DNA of 64,000 bases from Dongia_B soli (lineage in GTDB: Bacteria > Pseudomonadota > Alphaproteobacteria > Dongiales > Dongiaceae): positions 1 through 64,000 of the forward strand of contig NZ_JAXCLW010000005.1 in NCBI RefSeq assembly GCF_034044715.1, given 5' to 3'. The notes below the pieces were generated by a model. That model saw only the letters and a list, made by a program, of their open reading frames with translations, did no database searches and was not told where the DNA came from. Positions 24,152 to 33,340 of the stretch are shown piece after piece (within the stretch, counting starts at the first letter, position 1; every line of letters starts with the position of its first letter). The position numbers and the translations under genes were made by a program.

Positions 24152-25516
24152 TTATGAGGTCGCGAGCGCCGGTGCCCGTGAGGTGTCGCGGATCAACAGC
24201 GCGAGGAAGGCGGCGATCACCCCGGTAGAGCCGGCGATGACGAAGGCATCTACGTAATTCCCCTGAACTGTCCGCATGTAGCCGCCGAAGAAGCTGGCGC
24301 AGGCGGCGCCGATCTGATGACCGGCGGCGATCCAGCCGAAGACGATGGGCGCATCGCGGTCGCCGAAGACTTCATTGGCCAGGCGCAAGGTCGGCGGCAC
24401 GGTGGCGATCCAATCCAGGCCATAGAAGACCGCGAAGATCGTCAGGCTGTAGACAGTAAAGTCCGAATAGGGAAGGTAGACCAAGGACAGGCCGCGGATG
24501 CCGTAATAGACGAAGAGCAGTTTGCGCGGATCGTAGCGATCGGTCAGCCAACCCGACCCGGTCGTGCCGAAGAGATCGAACAACCCCATCAGCGCCAGCA
24601 GGCCGGCGGCGCGGAATTCCGGGATCCCCATATCGCCGCAAAGGGCGATCAGATGTGTGCCGACCAGGCCATTGGTGGTGAAGCCGCAGATGAAGAAGGT
24701 GGCAAAGAGCAGCCAGAAGGCGCGATGCCCCATCGCGTGCCATAAAGTGCCGAGCGTGCGGGACACAAGATCCTTGGCCTGCAGGCGCGGCGGATCCTGA
24801 TAATGGCCTTCCGTGCCGTAAGGCTGCAGGCCGATGCTGCTCGGCCGTTCCGGCAGGAGAAAGAAGACCAGGGGGATCAGGACGGCGCAGGCGAGGGCGA
24901 CGCACCAGACCACCGGCTGCCAGCCGCCGTTTTGCGCCAGCGCGGCCAGGAAGGGCATGAAGATCAAATTGCCGGTCGCGGTGCTTGCCGTCAGCAGGCC
25001 CATGATCAGGCCGCGATTGGTCTTGAACCAGCGATTGACGACGGTGGCACCCAGCACCACGGCGACGCAACCGGAGCCGAGGCCGGAGAGAACACCCCAG
25101 GTCAGCATCAGATGCCAGGGCTCGGTCATCAGCGTACTGGCCGCCGTTGCCGCCGACATCAAGGCAAGCGCGCCGATCAGCGTGCGCCGCAAGCCGATGC
25201 TTTCCATCAGCGCGGCGGCGAAGGGCCCCATCAGGCCATAGAGGAAAATGCCGATCGCGGCAGAGAGCGAGATGACGTCGCGGCTCCAGCCGAAGCTGCG
25301 CTCCAGCGGCGGGATCAGCACGCCCGGCGCGCCGCGTACCCCTGCGGCGATCAGCAGCGAGGCGAAGATCACGGCGACGACGATAAAAGCGTAATTGCGG
25401 CCGCGGCTAAAACCGAAGACGCTGAGCAGGCGCGGACCAAAGACGCCGCCGCCGGGGGGCAAGGCGGTTGTCGTACCGGTTCCGGTATCGGGCTGGCGGG
25501 GCGGCTGGTTCTGCAT
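24152..25516 (-). CDS. MFS transporter
   Basis: 454 residues with a hydrophilic Gln/Pro-rich N-terminal tail, about 12 transmembrane helices and a central cytoplasmic loop around residues 225-260 (PERPSSIGLQPYGTEGHYQD). Sequence style (VRGAPGVLIPPLERSFGWSR, and a TATGNLIFMPFLAAL-type helix) is close to the monocarboxylate/oxalate-formate antiporter side of the family. Secondary transport of a small organic acid is a reasonable guess, not a finding. Divergent from the TetR gene, with a palindromic operator between them, so it is probably the TetR target. Confidence 0.85.
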   Translation of the reverse strand: MQNQPPRQPDTGTGTTTALPPGGGVFGPRLLSVFGFSRGRNYAFIVVAVIFASLLIAAGVRGAPGVLIPPLERSFGWSRDVISLSAAIGIFLYGLMGPFAAALMESIGLRRTLIGALALMSAATAASTLMTEPWHLMLTWGVLSGLGSGCVAVVLGATVVNRWFKTNRGLIMGLLTASTATGNLIFMPFLAALAQNGGWQPVVWCVALACAVLIPLVFFLLPERPSSIGLQPYGTEGHYQDPPRLQAKDLVSRTLGTLWHAMGHRAFWLLFATFFICGFTTNGLVGTHLIALCGDMGIPEFRAAGLLALMGLFDLFGTTGSGWLTDRYDPRKLLFVYYGIRGLSLVYLPYSDFTVYSLTIFAVFYGLDWIATVPPTLRLANEVFGDRDAPIVFGWIAAGHQIGAACASFFGGYMRTVQGNYVDAFVIAGSTGVIAAFLALLIRDTSRAPALATS

Positions 25517-25537
25517 TATATTCCCTATGTGACTGAC

Positions 25538-25575
25538 CGGTACGTTCTATCAAAAAAAATACGTACCGATCGGTA
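25538..25575. promoter_or_regulatory. Palindromic operator between MFS and TetR genes
   Basis: CGGTACGT (25538-25545) / ACGTACCG (25561-25568) is an inverted repeat, and TACCGATCGGTA (25564-25575) is a perfect 12-bp palindrome. This is the usual form of a TetR-family operator, lying 22 bases upstream of the MFS start. Confidence 0.7.
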
Positions 25576-25631
25576 ACATCGTCAAGCGGAAATTCGAAAC
25601 CGCGCCATAAGCTGCAGAGGGCCCGGCCACC

Positions 25632-26273
25632 TTGGCGGGTGTGAAAGTGAAGAAGGATCAACCCCAGAGCGATTTACTGAGCGCGCCGGACAAAAAACCG
25701 GCGACCAAGAAAGTGCGGGCGGCCGACCGCATCCGGGAGACCGCACGGGCACTGTTCTACAGGGAAGGCATCCGCGCGGTTGGCGTCGATGAAATCGTCA
25801 CCCAGGCCGGCGTCACCAAGCCCAGCCTCTATCGCAGTTTTGCCTCAAAGGATGAATTGGCCGCCGCTTACCTGCGCGACTACGACGGCGAATTCTGGCA
25901 GCGTTTCGATCGCTGCGTCGCCATGCATCCGGGCAATGCGAAAGCGCAGTTCCTGGAATATGTGCGGGGACTCGGCGTGCGGGCGAGCAAGGATGGCTAT
26001 CGCGGCTGCGGCCTCACCAATGCCGCCGTCGAATATCCCGCAGCCGATCATCCGGCGCGCCACGTGGCGCTGGAAAGCAAGATCGAATTGCGCCGGCGCT
26101 TGCGCCTCATGGCCAGAGACATGGGCGCCCGCGATCCGGACACGCTCGGTGACGGCTTGCAACTGCTGCTCGAAGGCACCTATGCCTCGGGCCAGCTTTT
26201 CGGCGATGACGGCCCGGCCTCGGTGCTTGCGGAAATCGCCGAGCGGCTGATCGATGCCAGCATTGGGAAGTAG
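25632..26273 (+). CDS. TetR-family transcriptional regulator
   Basis: 213 residues. N-terminal HTH about residues 33-80: IRETARALFYREGIRAVGVD, EIVTQAGVTKPSLYRSFASK, DELAAAYLRDYD; a C-terminal ligand-binding helical domain follows. Start is uncertain: TTG 25632 begins the open frame, with GTGs at 25641 and 25647. The N-terminal 25 residues are Lys-rich. Divergent from the MFS gene with the palindrome at 25538-25575 between, which suggests it represses both. Ligand unknown, perhaps the transporter's substrate. Confidence 0.88.
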   Translation: MAGVKVKKDQPQSDLLSAPDKKPATKKVRAADRIRETARALFYREGIRAVGVDEIVTQAGVTKPSLYRSFASKDELAAAYLRDYDGEFWQRFDRCVAMHPGNAKAQFLEYVRGLGVRASKDGYRGCGLTNAAVEYPAADHPARHVALESKIELRRRLRLMARDMGARDPDTLGDGLQLLLEGTYASGQLFGDDGPASVLAEIAERLIDASIGK

Positions 26274-26346
26274 GCGGTACAAAAAACTGACGTTGGCCTG
26301 CAACGCCATCTAACGATCATCGCACAACGTTGCACCAAATTCGCTC

Positions 26347-26552
26347 GTCACCCCTCGGGCTTGATTCGGCGTTTGGTACGCGACGGATTCGTGCAGTTGT
26401 TGCCGTGGACCCTCGGGTCAAGCCCGAGGGTGACAACCCAGTTTGATATTGAGCGCCGTGTGAGACGCGGTCTCATCTCTTTCGTTAATGATCATGGCAC
26501 ATTATCCGCTATCGCCCGCTTGCCACCCTCGGACTCGATCGAGGGTCCATCG
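26347..26552. repeat. Cluster of palindromic repeats (GTCACCCTCGGGCTTGACC type)
   Basis: Three copies of one palindrome: a half copy at 26347-26368, a full copy at 26405-26437 (CCCTCGGGT centre CAAGCCCGAGGG) and a diverged copy at 26522-26552. A fourth copy is at 63198-63233. They lie in gene-free DNA between the TetR gene and the glycosyltransferase and look like REP-type elements. The rest of 26274-26567 holds nothing else I can support. Confidence 0.8.
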
Positions 26553-26567
26553 AAGAGACTGACGTAG

Positions 26568-26606
26568 AAGGGCCGCATGACGGCATTGCACCATCATGCG
26601 GCCCTT
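26568..26606 (-). terminator. Terminator hairpin of the glycosyltransferase gene
   Basis: AAGGGCCGCATGA (26568-26580) and TCATGCGGCCCTT (26594-26606) are exact reverse complements: a 13-bp stem 14 bases beyond the glycosyltransferase stop. Confidence 0.75.
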
Positions 26607-26619
26607 GGATGCGTGAAGG

Positions 26620-27717
26620 TTACCGACGGACCAATGACTGCAACGGTTCGGCGCTGTCGGCGTCCTTGACCAGGCGCAGGGTCGGCTTGGTGCGGCCAGC
26701 GAGTTCGTTGTAGAGGGCGACATATTCCGAGGCCATGCGCTTCGCGGTGAAGCGCGTCTCGAAATGCTGGCGGATCCTGCCGCGCGAGAGTTCGCCGAGC
26801 CGCGAGACGGCGGCGACCGCTTCATCCTCGTTCTTGACGACAAATCCCGTGAGGCCGTTATCGACAACTTCCGGCACAGATCCGCGATTGAAAGCCACGA
26901 CCGGCGTGCCGCAGGCCATGGCTTCGATCATCACCAGGCCGAAGGGCTCCGGCCAGTCGATCGGCACCAGCAGGCCCATCGCGTTGCTGAGGAAGGTCGA
27001 CTTCTCCCGGTCGCTGATCTCGCCGATGAATTCGACATTGTCGTGTGTGTCGATGAGCGGCTTGATTTTTTCCTGGAAGTATTTCTGATCGACCTTGTCG
27101 ACTTTGGCGGCGATCTTCAGCGGCAGGCCGCAGCGAGCGGCGATGCTGATGGCGCGATCGACAGCCTTCTCCGGCGCGATGCGGCCGAGGAAAGCGAGGT
27201 AGCTCGGTTTGCCTTGCTGCGGCATCAGCAGATCTTCCGGCAGGCCATGATAGACGTTGCCGACCCATCCGGCTTGCGGCAGCGGGCGACGCTGTTCATA
27301 GGAAATCGAAATCACCGGCGCCGAGGAGAAGGTCGTGAAGACAGGCTGATGTTCCGGCAAATCCAACCGGCCGTGCAAAGTGGTGACGAAGGGCGTCTTC
27401 TGTCTCGAGAACAGGGAGAAGGGATAGTAATCGAGGTGGAAGTGCAGGATATCGAATTCGTGGACGCGCTGCCTGACGCGCTCCAGCATCACCATATGCA
27501 GGGCAATCGGATCGAGCACGGTGTCGTCGAGGCGCACCGCACGCGGCCACATCGGCTCGAGTTTTGCCGAGGTCTCGGAATCACCACTGGCGAAAAGGGT
27601 GACGTCATGGCCGAGATCAACGAGTGCTTCGGTTAGCCATGAAATCACACGTTCCGTGCCGCCATAGAGGCTCGGTGGTACCGCCTCAGTGAGCGGGGCT
27701 ATTTGCGCAATACGCAT
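26620..27717 (-). CDS. Glycosyltransferase family 4
   Basis: 365 residues, GT-B fold. N-terminal Rossmann domain: IAQIAPLTEAVPPSLYGGTE, WLTEALVDLGHDVTLFASGD; then VTTLHGRLDLPEH, the central LAFLGRIAPEKAVDRAISIA hinge, and the nucleotide-sugar site PFGLVMIEAMACGTPVVAFN, whose E-x7-E type acidic motif is characteristic of retaining GT4 enzymes. Likely transfers a sugar in polysaccharide or glycolipid synthesis, or a trehalose/sucrose-synthase-like role. The acceptor cannot be named. Alone on its strand, with its own hairpin terminator; 27718-28066 upstream carries only short repeats and its promoter. Confidence 0.9.
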   Translation of the reverse strand: MRIAQIAPLTEAVPPSLYGGTERVISWLTEALVDLGHDVTLFASGDSETSAKLEPMWPRAVRLDDTVLDPIALHMVMLERVRQRVHEFDILHFHLDYYPFSLFSRQKTPFVTTLHGRLDLPEHQPVFTTFSSAPVISISYEQRRPLPQAGWVGNVYHGLPEDLLMPQQGKPSYLAFLGRIAPEKAVDRAISIAARCGLPLKIAAKVDKVDQKYFQEKIKPLIDTHDNVEFIGEISDREKSTFLSNAMGLLVPIDWPEPFGLVMIEAMACGTPVVAFNRGSVPEVVDNGLTGFVVKNEDEAVAAVSRLGELSRGRIRQHFETRFTAKRMASEYVALYNELAGRTKPTLRLVKDADSAEPLQSLVRR

Positions 27718-28066
27718 CTAATGGACTCCCTATTTCGCCAATTTTGGAAAAAATGAATGCGCCCTGTTCTTTGCGATAACCCTCCACTCCGGGTGCCGTG
27801 GTGGCAAATAACATGGAAGTGAGGCCGCCGAGGCCTAGGTAAAATGGAAGTGAAGAGCAGGGGGCTTGTGTCAACGGCGCTTGCGGTGTTGCGATAACTC
27901 CGCCATATGGCGCTGAACATTTTCCAAGGGAAACGACTTCCACCGCGATTCCGAACTCGGCTCATTAAACGTTCGGACTCGTGAGAGTTCCCCCCAATAT
28001 CACCTTGCAGTTTGCTGTCCCTCGCAAGTTCAAGTGCACCGGAGATGGCATGGAGTTGAACAATCG
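27718..28066. other. Divergent control region, no gene
   Basis: About 350 bases between the glycosyltransferase (minus) and the ABC exporter (plus). Short direct repeats of TGGAAGTGA occur twice (27813 and 27844 areas). No clear operator or gene was seen. Confidence 0.45.
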
Positions 28067-29866
28067 ATGCAACGCCTCACACGCTACGCCCAACACCCCT
28101 TCGCGTTTTGCCTGCTTTATGTGCGGCGGCGCGCCTTCTCCCATGTTTTTATTCTTGCCGCGGTGCTAGGCGCAGTCGGCTGTTCGGTCAGTACACAATA
28201 TGGCGTGAAGTTCCTGGTGGACACATTGTCGCGGGGCGCGAGCGGTGATAATCGCGTGTGGCTGGCCTTCGGCGTGCTGATTTCGTTAATAGCGGGCGAC
28301 AACTTATTGTGGCGTGTGGCGGGCTGGATCGCGAATTATACGTTTGTTGCCGTAACAGGCGATATACGCAGCGACCTGTTCCGCTATCTAACAGGACATG
28401 CGCCCAGCTATTTCGCCGATCGCCTGCCCGGCATGTTGTCGAGCCGCATCACCGCGACCTCCAACGCGGTCTTCACCATGGAGAATATGCTGTCCTGGAA
28501 CGTGCTGCCGCCCTGCGTGGCGACGATCGGCGCGATCATGTATCTGCTTACCGTCAGCGTGCCGGTAACGCTGGTCGCCATGGGCGCCGCGCTGGCACTT
28601 TCTTTCGTCATCTTCCGGATGGCGAAGGCCGGCAATCCCCTGCATCACCGCTTTGCCGATAAGGCGGCGGCAGTCGACGGCGAGATGGTGGATATCATTT
28701 CCAACATGTCGATCGTGCGCGCCTTCGGCGGCTTGCACCGTGAATACAACCGCTTTGACGAGACGATCGGCCGTGAAATGACGGCACGCCGGCACAGCCT
28801 GTTCTATCTGGAAAAACTGCGGCTGTTCCACGCGGTCGTCACCATCATTCTCACGCTGGGCTTGCTCGCCTGGGTCATCGCGCTCTGGGAACGCGGCCAA
28901 GCCACCACCGGCGATGTGGTTTTGGTCTGTACGCTGGGCTTCACCATCCTGCATGCCTCACGCGATCTTGCGGTTGCTTTGGTCGATGTCACCCAGCACA
29001 TGGCGCGGTTTTCGGAAGCGATCGATACTTTGCTGGCGCCGCACGAGATTCACGACCATCCGGCGGCCTCGGAACTGGCGCCACGGCGCGGCCATGTCCG
29101 GTTCGAGAGTGTCGATTTCGCCTATCCGAAAGGGCGCCGGGTTTTCGGGAAATTCGATATCGATCTCGGTGCCGGCCAGCGCATCGGCCTGGTGGGTGAA
29201 TCGGGCAGCGGCAAATCCACTCTGTTCGCTCTGCTGCAACGCTTCTACGACATCCAGGGCGGCCGTATCCTGATCGACGGCGCCGATATCTCCCTGATCA
29301 CCCAGGAGAGCCTGCGCGAGGCAATCACCATCGTGCCGCAGGATATTTCGTTGTTCCACCGTTCGGTCATGGAGAATATCCGCTATGGCCGGCCCGATGC
29401 GACCGATGACGAAGTCTATCAAGCTGCGACAGCAGCCCAGTGCCTGGACTTCATCCTGGCTTTGCCCGAAGGTTTCGCCACGGTGGTGGGCGATCGCGGG
29501 GTAAAGCTCTCGGGTGGGCAGCGCCAGCGTATCGCCATTGCCCGGGCTTTGCTGAAGGACGCACCGATCCTGCTGCTCGACGAAGCGACGTCTTCGCTCG
29601 ACAGCGAATCCGAAGAGGAAATCCGCCAGGCGCTCGACCGTCTCATGCAAGGCCGTACGGTGATCGCCATCGCACACCGTCTTTCGACGCTGCGGGGCTT
29701 TGACCGTATCGTCGTTCTGCGGACAGGGCGTGTCATCCAGGACGGCCCGCCCAGCTTGCTGATGCAGCAAAAGGGGCCTTATCGCGATTTGATCCAACGG
29801 GAACGAAGCCGCCTTCTGCAATCGGCCGAGAGCGAGCAGGAGGTTCGCGCGGCTTCGGCGGGCTAA
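28067..29866 (+). CDS. ABC exporter, fused membrane and ATPase domains (MsbA-like)
   Basis: 599 residues from ATG 28067; a GTG 33 bases earlier is possible. Residues 1-310 carry six transmembrane helices of a type I exporter; the ATPase follows with Walker A GESGSGKST (about 376-384), signature LSGGQRQRIA (about 480), Walker B ILLLDEATSSLD (about 500) and H-loop IAHRLS. Half-transporters of this shape work as homodimers exporting lipids, peptides or drugs. The glycosyltransferase next door, divergent, makes a glycolipid or polysaccharide link imaginable but not shown. Ends in an Ala/Glu-rich tail. Confidence 0.93.
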   Translation: MQRLTRYAQHPFAFCLLYVRRRAFSHVFILAAVLGAVGCSVSTQYGVKFLVDTLSRGASGDNRVWLAFGVLISLIAGDNLLWRVAGWIANYTFVAVTGDIRSDLFRYLTGHAPSYFADRLPGMLSSRITATSNAVFTMENMLSWNVLPPCVATIGAIMYLLTVSVPVTLVAMGAALALSFVIFRMAKAGNPLHHRFADKAAAVDGEMVDIISNMSIVRAFGGLHREYNRFDETIGREMTARRHSLFYLEKLRLFHAVVTIILTLGLLAWVIALWERGQATTGDVVLVCTLGFTILHASRDLAVALVDVTQHMARFSEAIDTLLAPHEIHDHPAASELAPRRGHVRFESVDFAYPKGRRVFGKFDIDLGAGQRIGLVGESGSGKSTLFALLQRFYDIQGGRILIDGADISLITQESLREAITIVPQDISLFHRSVMENIRYGRPDATDDEVYQAATAAQCLDFILALPEGFATVVGDRGVKLSGGQRQRIAIARALLKDAPILLLDEATSSLDSESEEEIRQALDRLMQGRTVIAIAHRLSTLRGFDRIVVLRTGRVIQDGPPSLLMQQKGPYRDLIQRERSRLLQSAESEQEVRAASAG

Positions 29867-30000
29867 GCTGGCCAGAGGCGCATCGCCGCGTACGCGGCTG
29901 CTACGGTCCAGGCACTGCGTTCCGCTTCACCCAACAGCAATTTGGAACCAACATGGCGATGCCGGCTTCTTAGGCTACACGCATCTAAGAGGAGGCAATC
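29867..30000. promoter_or_regulatory. Short intergenic region with palindrome and strong ribosome binding site
   Basis: GCCGCGTACGCGGC (29885-29898) is a perfect 14-bp palindrome just after the ABC exporter. AAGAGGAGGCAATC (29987-30000) is a strong ribosome binding site for the next gene. Confidence 0.4.
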
Positions 30001-30516
30001 ATGGCCCGAAAAATGAAAGCGCTCGACGACCTTTTTCTCGACGGCTTGAAGGACATCTACTACGCCGAGAAAAAAATATTAAAAGCCCTGCCGAAGATGG
30101 CGAAGGCCTCGACCGTGACGCAGCTTGAGGAAGCTTTTTTGACCCATCGAGACGAGACCGAAGGTCAGATCGAGCGGTTGGAACAGGTGTTCGAGATGCT
30201 TGGCAAACGGCCCCAGGGGAAAACCTGCGACGCAATCGATGGCATGATCGCCGAAGGCGAGCAGGTGATTGCGGAATATGAAGGCAGCGACGCCGTCGAT
30301 GCCGGCTTATTGGCAGCCGCGCAAGCGGTCGAACATTATGAAATCTCCCGTTATGGGACATTGAAGGTGTGGGCAAAAACGCTCGGCATGAACGAGGCGG
30401 GTACGCTTTTGGATGAGACCTTGGAAGAAGAAAAGCGCACCGACAAGCTTCTCACCAAGATCGCCCAATCGGCAGCGAACAAAAAAGCCGGGGCGGGCAG
30501 AAGGGCTGCGGCTTGA
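30001..30516 (+). CDS. DUF892 (YciE-like) ferritin-fold protein
   Basis: 171 residues. Family motifs: LDDLFLDGLKDIYYAEKKIL at the N-terminus, AFLTHRDETEGQIERLEQVF, GMIAEGEQVIAEYEGSDAVD and HYEISRYGTLKVWAKTLGM. A four-helix ferritin-like bundle with Glu/His positions of a diiron site. Relatives are induced by stress, osmolarity or stationary phase, often beside Mn-catalase genes; none is seen here. The Lys/Ala-rich tail is disordered. Monocistronic, with a strong ribosome binding site. Confidence 0.93.
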   Translation: MARKMKALDDLFLDGLKDIYYAEKKILKALPKMAKASTVTQLEEAFLTHRDETEGQIERLEQVFEMLGKRPQGKTCDAIDGMIAEGEQVIAEYEGSDAVDAGLLAAAQAVEHYEISRYGTLKVWAKTLGMNEAGTLLDETLEEEKRTDKLLTKIAQSAANKKAGAGRRAAA

Positions 30517-31406
30517 ACGAACCCGTCCGCATCGGGCAAGTCCTGCGACAAAGATCCGCCGGCATTGCCGTCAGGCTGCTCTCCCCTTTAGACCCAGGCG
30601 GGGCGCCGTGACGCGCACCGAGCGCGGCCAGCCAAAAGAACAGAGCCTCCGAGGCGGCTCCAGCATTCCACGGTCCGTGACGGTTTGTTCCTTTGCGGCC
30701 GTCACGAAAGGTAAATTTCCAGGGCGATGCGGCGGGCGGCGGCGGCCTTGAGGGTGAGTGGGAGTACCGGCGGATTCCTTGGTTTTGCCCAGCTCCGGGC
30801 GTTGCCGGTCGCCCTAATTGTTGTTCTGGGCCATCCTCGTCCCTTTCCATGGCCGGCGCCGCGCTGCAGACCCATCCAGATCACGAGCCGATGCGCGCGA
30901 TGGAATCGCGTCGCGGTATTGGGAGCTTCGTCACTCATTCATCCTTATCGCAAGCTGGGAAAGCTTGCGGTTGCGACCGGGCAAGGCGAATGCAATGGAA
31001 TGGCGTTACCAAAAAAGACGGAAACGGCTGCGCGCTGAATATGGAGGAGTTCATCGCAGCATCGCCGTTTCCGGCTGAGTCGGGGCTGGTAGGACCGTTA
31101 GGTACTACGGACAGGAGGCCAGTCCGCTGGTGCGAGGATCCAACGTAACTGAGAGCCAAGCCTCCGCTGCCAAAACCTTGCATGCGTCAAATGGTTCCGG
31201 TGGAAAATAATGGAAGGAAGCCGGGCTTGGTTGCCCCGAGGAACATTCGACTGTTCCCTGGTTGGCGCGGGGCTTGTTCGCCCCATCTACCCACGAACAG
31301 TACGAAAAGCTCAGGCGTGGCGCTCGCCGAATCAATAACGACGTCGGAGTTAGCTCCGATCCGATTTACGCCCGGTCTTCTTCCACCTACCGTTATGCCG
31401 GCCTCG
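30517..31406. other. 890-base gene-free stretch
   Basis: No credible gene on either strand. Several open frames exist in high-GC patches but lack ribosome binding sites and any recognisable motif. CGTGACGG (30676-30683) / CCGTCACG (30699-30706) forms a possible hairpin. The right part (31100-31330) may be decayed coding DNA, but I could not assign it. Confidence 0.5.
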
Positions 31407-32018
31407 TCAGATAGCCTGGGCTTTCTTCACGGCCGGACGCTCGGCCATGCGGTTGCGGTGATCGAGGACCTTGGGGAACCGGGTTACATCGACACCATCG
31501 CTTTCCAGCCAAGAGGCAATGGTGAAGAGATAGGGGTCGCAGATCGTATATTGCCCGCCCATTACCCAGCCGCCTTGAGGCAGCGCTTCTTCGATCAATT
31601 CGAAACAGGCGGCCACGGTTTCGGGGACCTTGCGCTTCATCTCCGCGATGGCGGCCGGATCGTCGGCCCAGCGCGAGCCGCGCGGACCATGGGCATGGGC
31701 GACATGCACGGTCGCGGCGAGATAGGCGTTGAAGGCCTGGACCTGACCGAAGGCGAAGGCGTCGTCGAGCGGCGCAAGCTTGGCCGCTGGGAAGCTCTGC
31801 GCGATGTAAGCAAGGATCGCCGGATTTTCAGTCAGCACGCCGCGATCGGTCGACAAAGCCGGCACGCGGCCTTTGGGGTTGATCTTGAGATAGTCGGCGC
31901 CGCGCTGCTCGCTCTTGGAAAAATCCAGCCGCACGAGTTCATAGGGAGCGTCGGCCTCTTCGAGAGCGATCCGAGAGGCGAGGGCGCAGCTACCTGGGGA
32001 ATAGTACAGCTTCAGCAT
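31407..32018 (-). CDS. Glutathione S-transferase
   Basis: 203 residues from ATG 32018, preceded by GGAGACATC. Beta-class-type N-terminal domain MLKLYYSPGSCALASRIALE, cis-Pro region PKGRVPALSTDRGVLTENPA, and helical C-terminal domain with the N-capping box TICDPYLFTIASWLES. It resembles GstA (cys10/his106 type) more than the gene at 4.7 kb, which shares only the fold. Cytoplasmic detoxification or redox role; substrate unknown. Alone on the minus strand. Confidence 0.92.
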   Translation of the reverse strand: MLKLYYSPGSCALASRIALEEADAPYELVRLDFSKSEQRGADYLKINPKGRVPALSTDRGVLTENPAILAYIAQSFPAAKLAPLDDAFAFGQVQAFNAYLAATVHVAHAHGPRGSRWADDPAAIAEMKRKVPETVAACFELIEEALPQGGWVMGGQYTICDPYLFTIASWLESDGVDVTRFPKVLDHRNRMAERPAVKKAQAI

Positions 32019-32193
32019 GATGTCTCCGCATGAGAACGAGGTGTTGGTGGTGATGGCTAAAGCACGCCGACGCGCTGTTGCACGTCGAAAGCTTGCATCG
32101 CGAAACCGGCCGGTGTCGAGGTGAAATACCATCCGCAAGAAGGTGGCGCCATCGGATCTATCCTCTGCTATCCCCGTGCCGGAGAATAGCGGG

Positions 32194-32526
32194 TTATTTC
32201 AGCAATCGGACATCGAATTCCTGGACTTCGACCTTCCCGGTCTTCTTGTCATAGAGGCAGAGCATGGCGCCGCGCTGGTTGTTCATGTGCTTTTGCGGCC
32301 ACCTGCCGTCGATGAGGGCCACCGCCTGGTTTTCGAAATAGAGATCGCTCCAGGTCAGCTTCGCCGATTTCAGCTCTGCTTTGGCGAGGCAGGCCTTCCG
32401 CATCTTGTCGGCCAGTTGCTGCCAGGCATCGGTCGATGAGGCGTTGGCCGATATGAGGATCGCTGGCAGGGCGGTGATGACAAGCGAGAGGGCGGGAACG
32501 AGGAAGGCTTTGCTGGAACGTGGCAT
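32194..32526 (-). CDS. Small exported protein
   Basis: 110 residues. Signal peptide about 1-29 (FLVPALSLVITALPAILISA, cut near SANA-SS). Mature part has helix WQQLADKMRKACLAKAELKS, a strand region LTWSDLYFENQAVALIDGRW, and QRGAMLCLYDKKTGKVEVQE. Cys46 and Cys90 could form a disulphide in the periplasm. No family recognised. It lies 14 bases after the SRAP gene on the same strand and may be its co-transcribed neighbour. Confidence 0.65.
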   Translation of the reverse strand: MPRSSKAFLVPALSLVITALPAILISANASSTDAWQQLADKMRKACLAKAELKSAKLTWSDLYFENQAVALIDGRWPQKHMNNQRGAMLCLYDKKTGKVEVQEFDVRLLK

Positions 32527-32540
32527 CTGTTGCTTTCGTG

Positions 32541-33203
32541 TTAGTGAAGGGGAGCAATCAGCTCGGCGCCGGCTGCCTTCACGCTGCTCACCGCCTTGCC
32601 GACCTGGTGCGCCTGCATCTGGGCCGATGGAAAGGCGCGCATCATGTCGACAGCTTTCATAAGCGATGTTGCCGGTGACAGCCAGGCCTCATATTGATCC
32701 GGCGGCAGGATGACCGGCATGCGTTCATGGATCGGTGAGATCAGGCCATTGGATTCCGTGGTGAACAAGGCGCAGCTTTCGATCTTCTCGCCATCGGGCG
32801 GAGTCCAGTCTTCCCAGATGGCGGCGAAAGCGAAGGGGCCGTTATCTTTCAGGTGGAACAGCCAGGGCCGCTTTTCCTTGCCGACCACCTGCCATTCATA
32901 GAAGCCGTCCGCTAGCATCAGGCAGCGGCGCTTGGTCATGGCCATGCGAAACATCGGCGAGGTGGCGGCATTCTCCGATCTGGCCGCGATGACCGGTGCG
33001 CCTTTCGGCATTTCCTTCAACCAGAAGGGCAGCAAGCCCCAGCGCATATAGACGAGTTCGCGTCCCTCAGTGGTTTGCCGCAGGACCGGGACCTGCTGGG
33101 TCGGGGCGATATTATAGCGTGGTTCGAGGTCGATCTCGTTGCGCGGCCGGAAGCATTCTCGCACGGCTTCGTCACTGGAGGTAAAGATGTAGCGACCGGG
33201 CAT
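32541..33203 (-). CDS. SRAP-family protein (YedK/HMCES-like) with Pro at position 2
   Basis: 220 residues. The start ATG 33203 is fixed by GAGGAG six bases upstream. SRAP proteins form a DNA-protein crosslink at abasic sites through Cys2 of an MCGR start; this protein begins MPGRY, so the nucleophile is Pro2. The rest of the active site is present: Asn31 (NIAPTQ), Asn78 (ARSENA), Glu103 (DGFYEW) and His159 (IHERMPVIL). That combination makes classical crosslinking impossible unless a proline amine can substitute. It may still bind abasic or single-stranded DNA. A small exported protein lies 14 bases downstream. Confidence 0.85.
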   Translation of the reverse strand: MPGRYIFTSSDEAVRECFRPRNEIDLEPRYNIAPTQQVPVLRQTTEGRELVYMRWGLLPFWLKEMPKGAPVIAARSENAATSPMFRMAMTKRRCLMLADGFYEWQVVGKEKRPWLFHLKDNGPFAFAAIWEDWTPPDGEKIESCALFTTESNGLISPIHERMPVILPPDQYEAWLSPATSLMKAVDMMRAFPSAQMQAHQVGKAVSSVKAAGAELIAPLH

Positions 33204-33317
33204 CGCAATCTCCTCAAACGCCAATTGCTGCCAGTGTGATCAGCGCAGGTTTGGTCAGGAGCACGTCTTACCAAGCGGCCAGTATCGCAGGATGGGAACG
33301 ACCCTGCCAGCAGGTTT

Positions 33318-33340
33318 GCGTTAACGGATGCGGTTAACGC
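33318..33340. repeat. Inverted repeat over the end of the zinc-ribbon gene
   Basis: GCGTTAAC (33318-33325) / GTTAACGC (33333-33340), 7-base spacer. It overlaps the TAA stop (33334-33336) of the next gene. There is no U-run, so its role is uncertain. Confidence 0.5.

Noticed and set aside
26361..26567. 68-residue frame across the palindromic repeats
   Set aside because: It is created by the repeat sequences themselves and has no start signal.
30452..31335. Open frames in the 30.5-31.4 kb gap
   Set aside because: No ribosome binding site, no recognisable motif, and composition that keeps several frames open at once.
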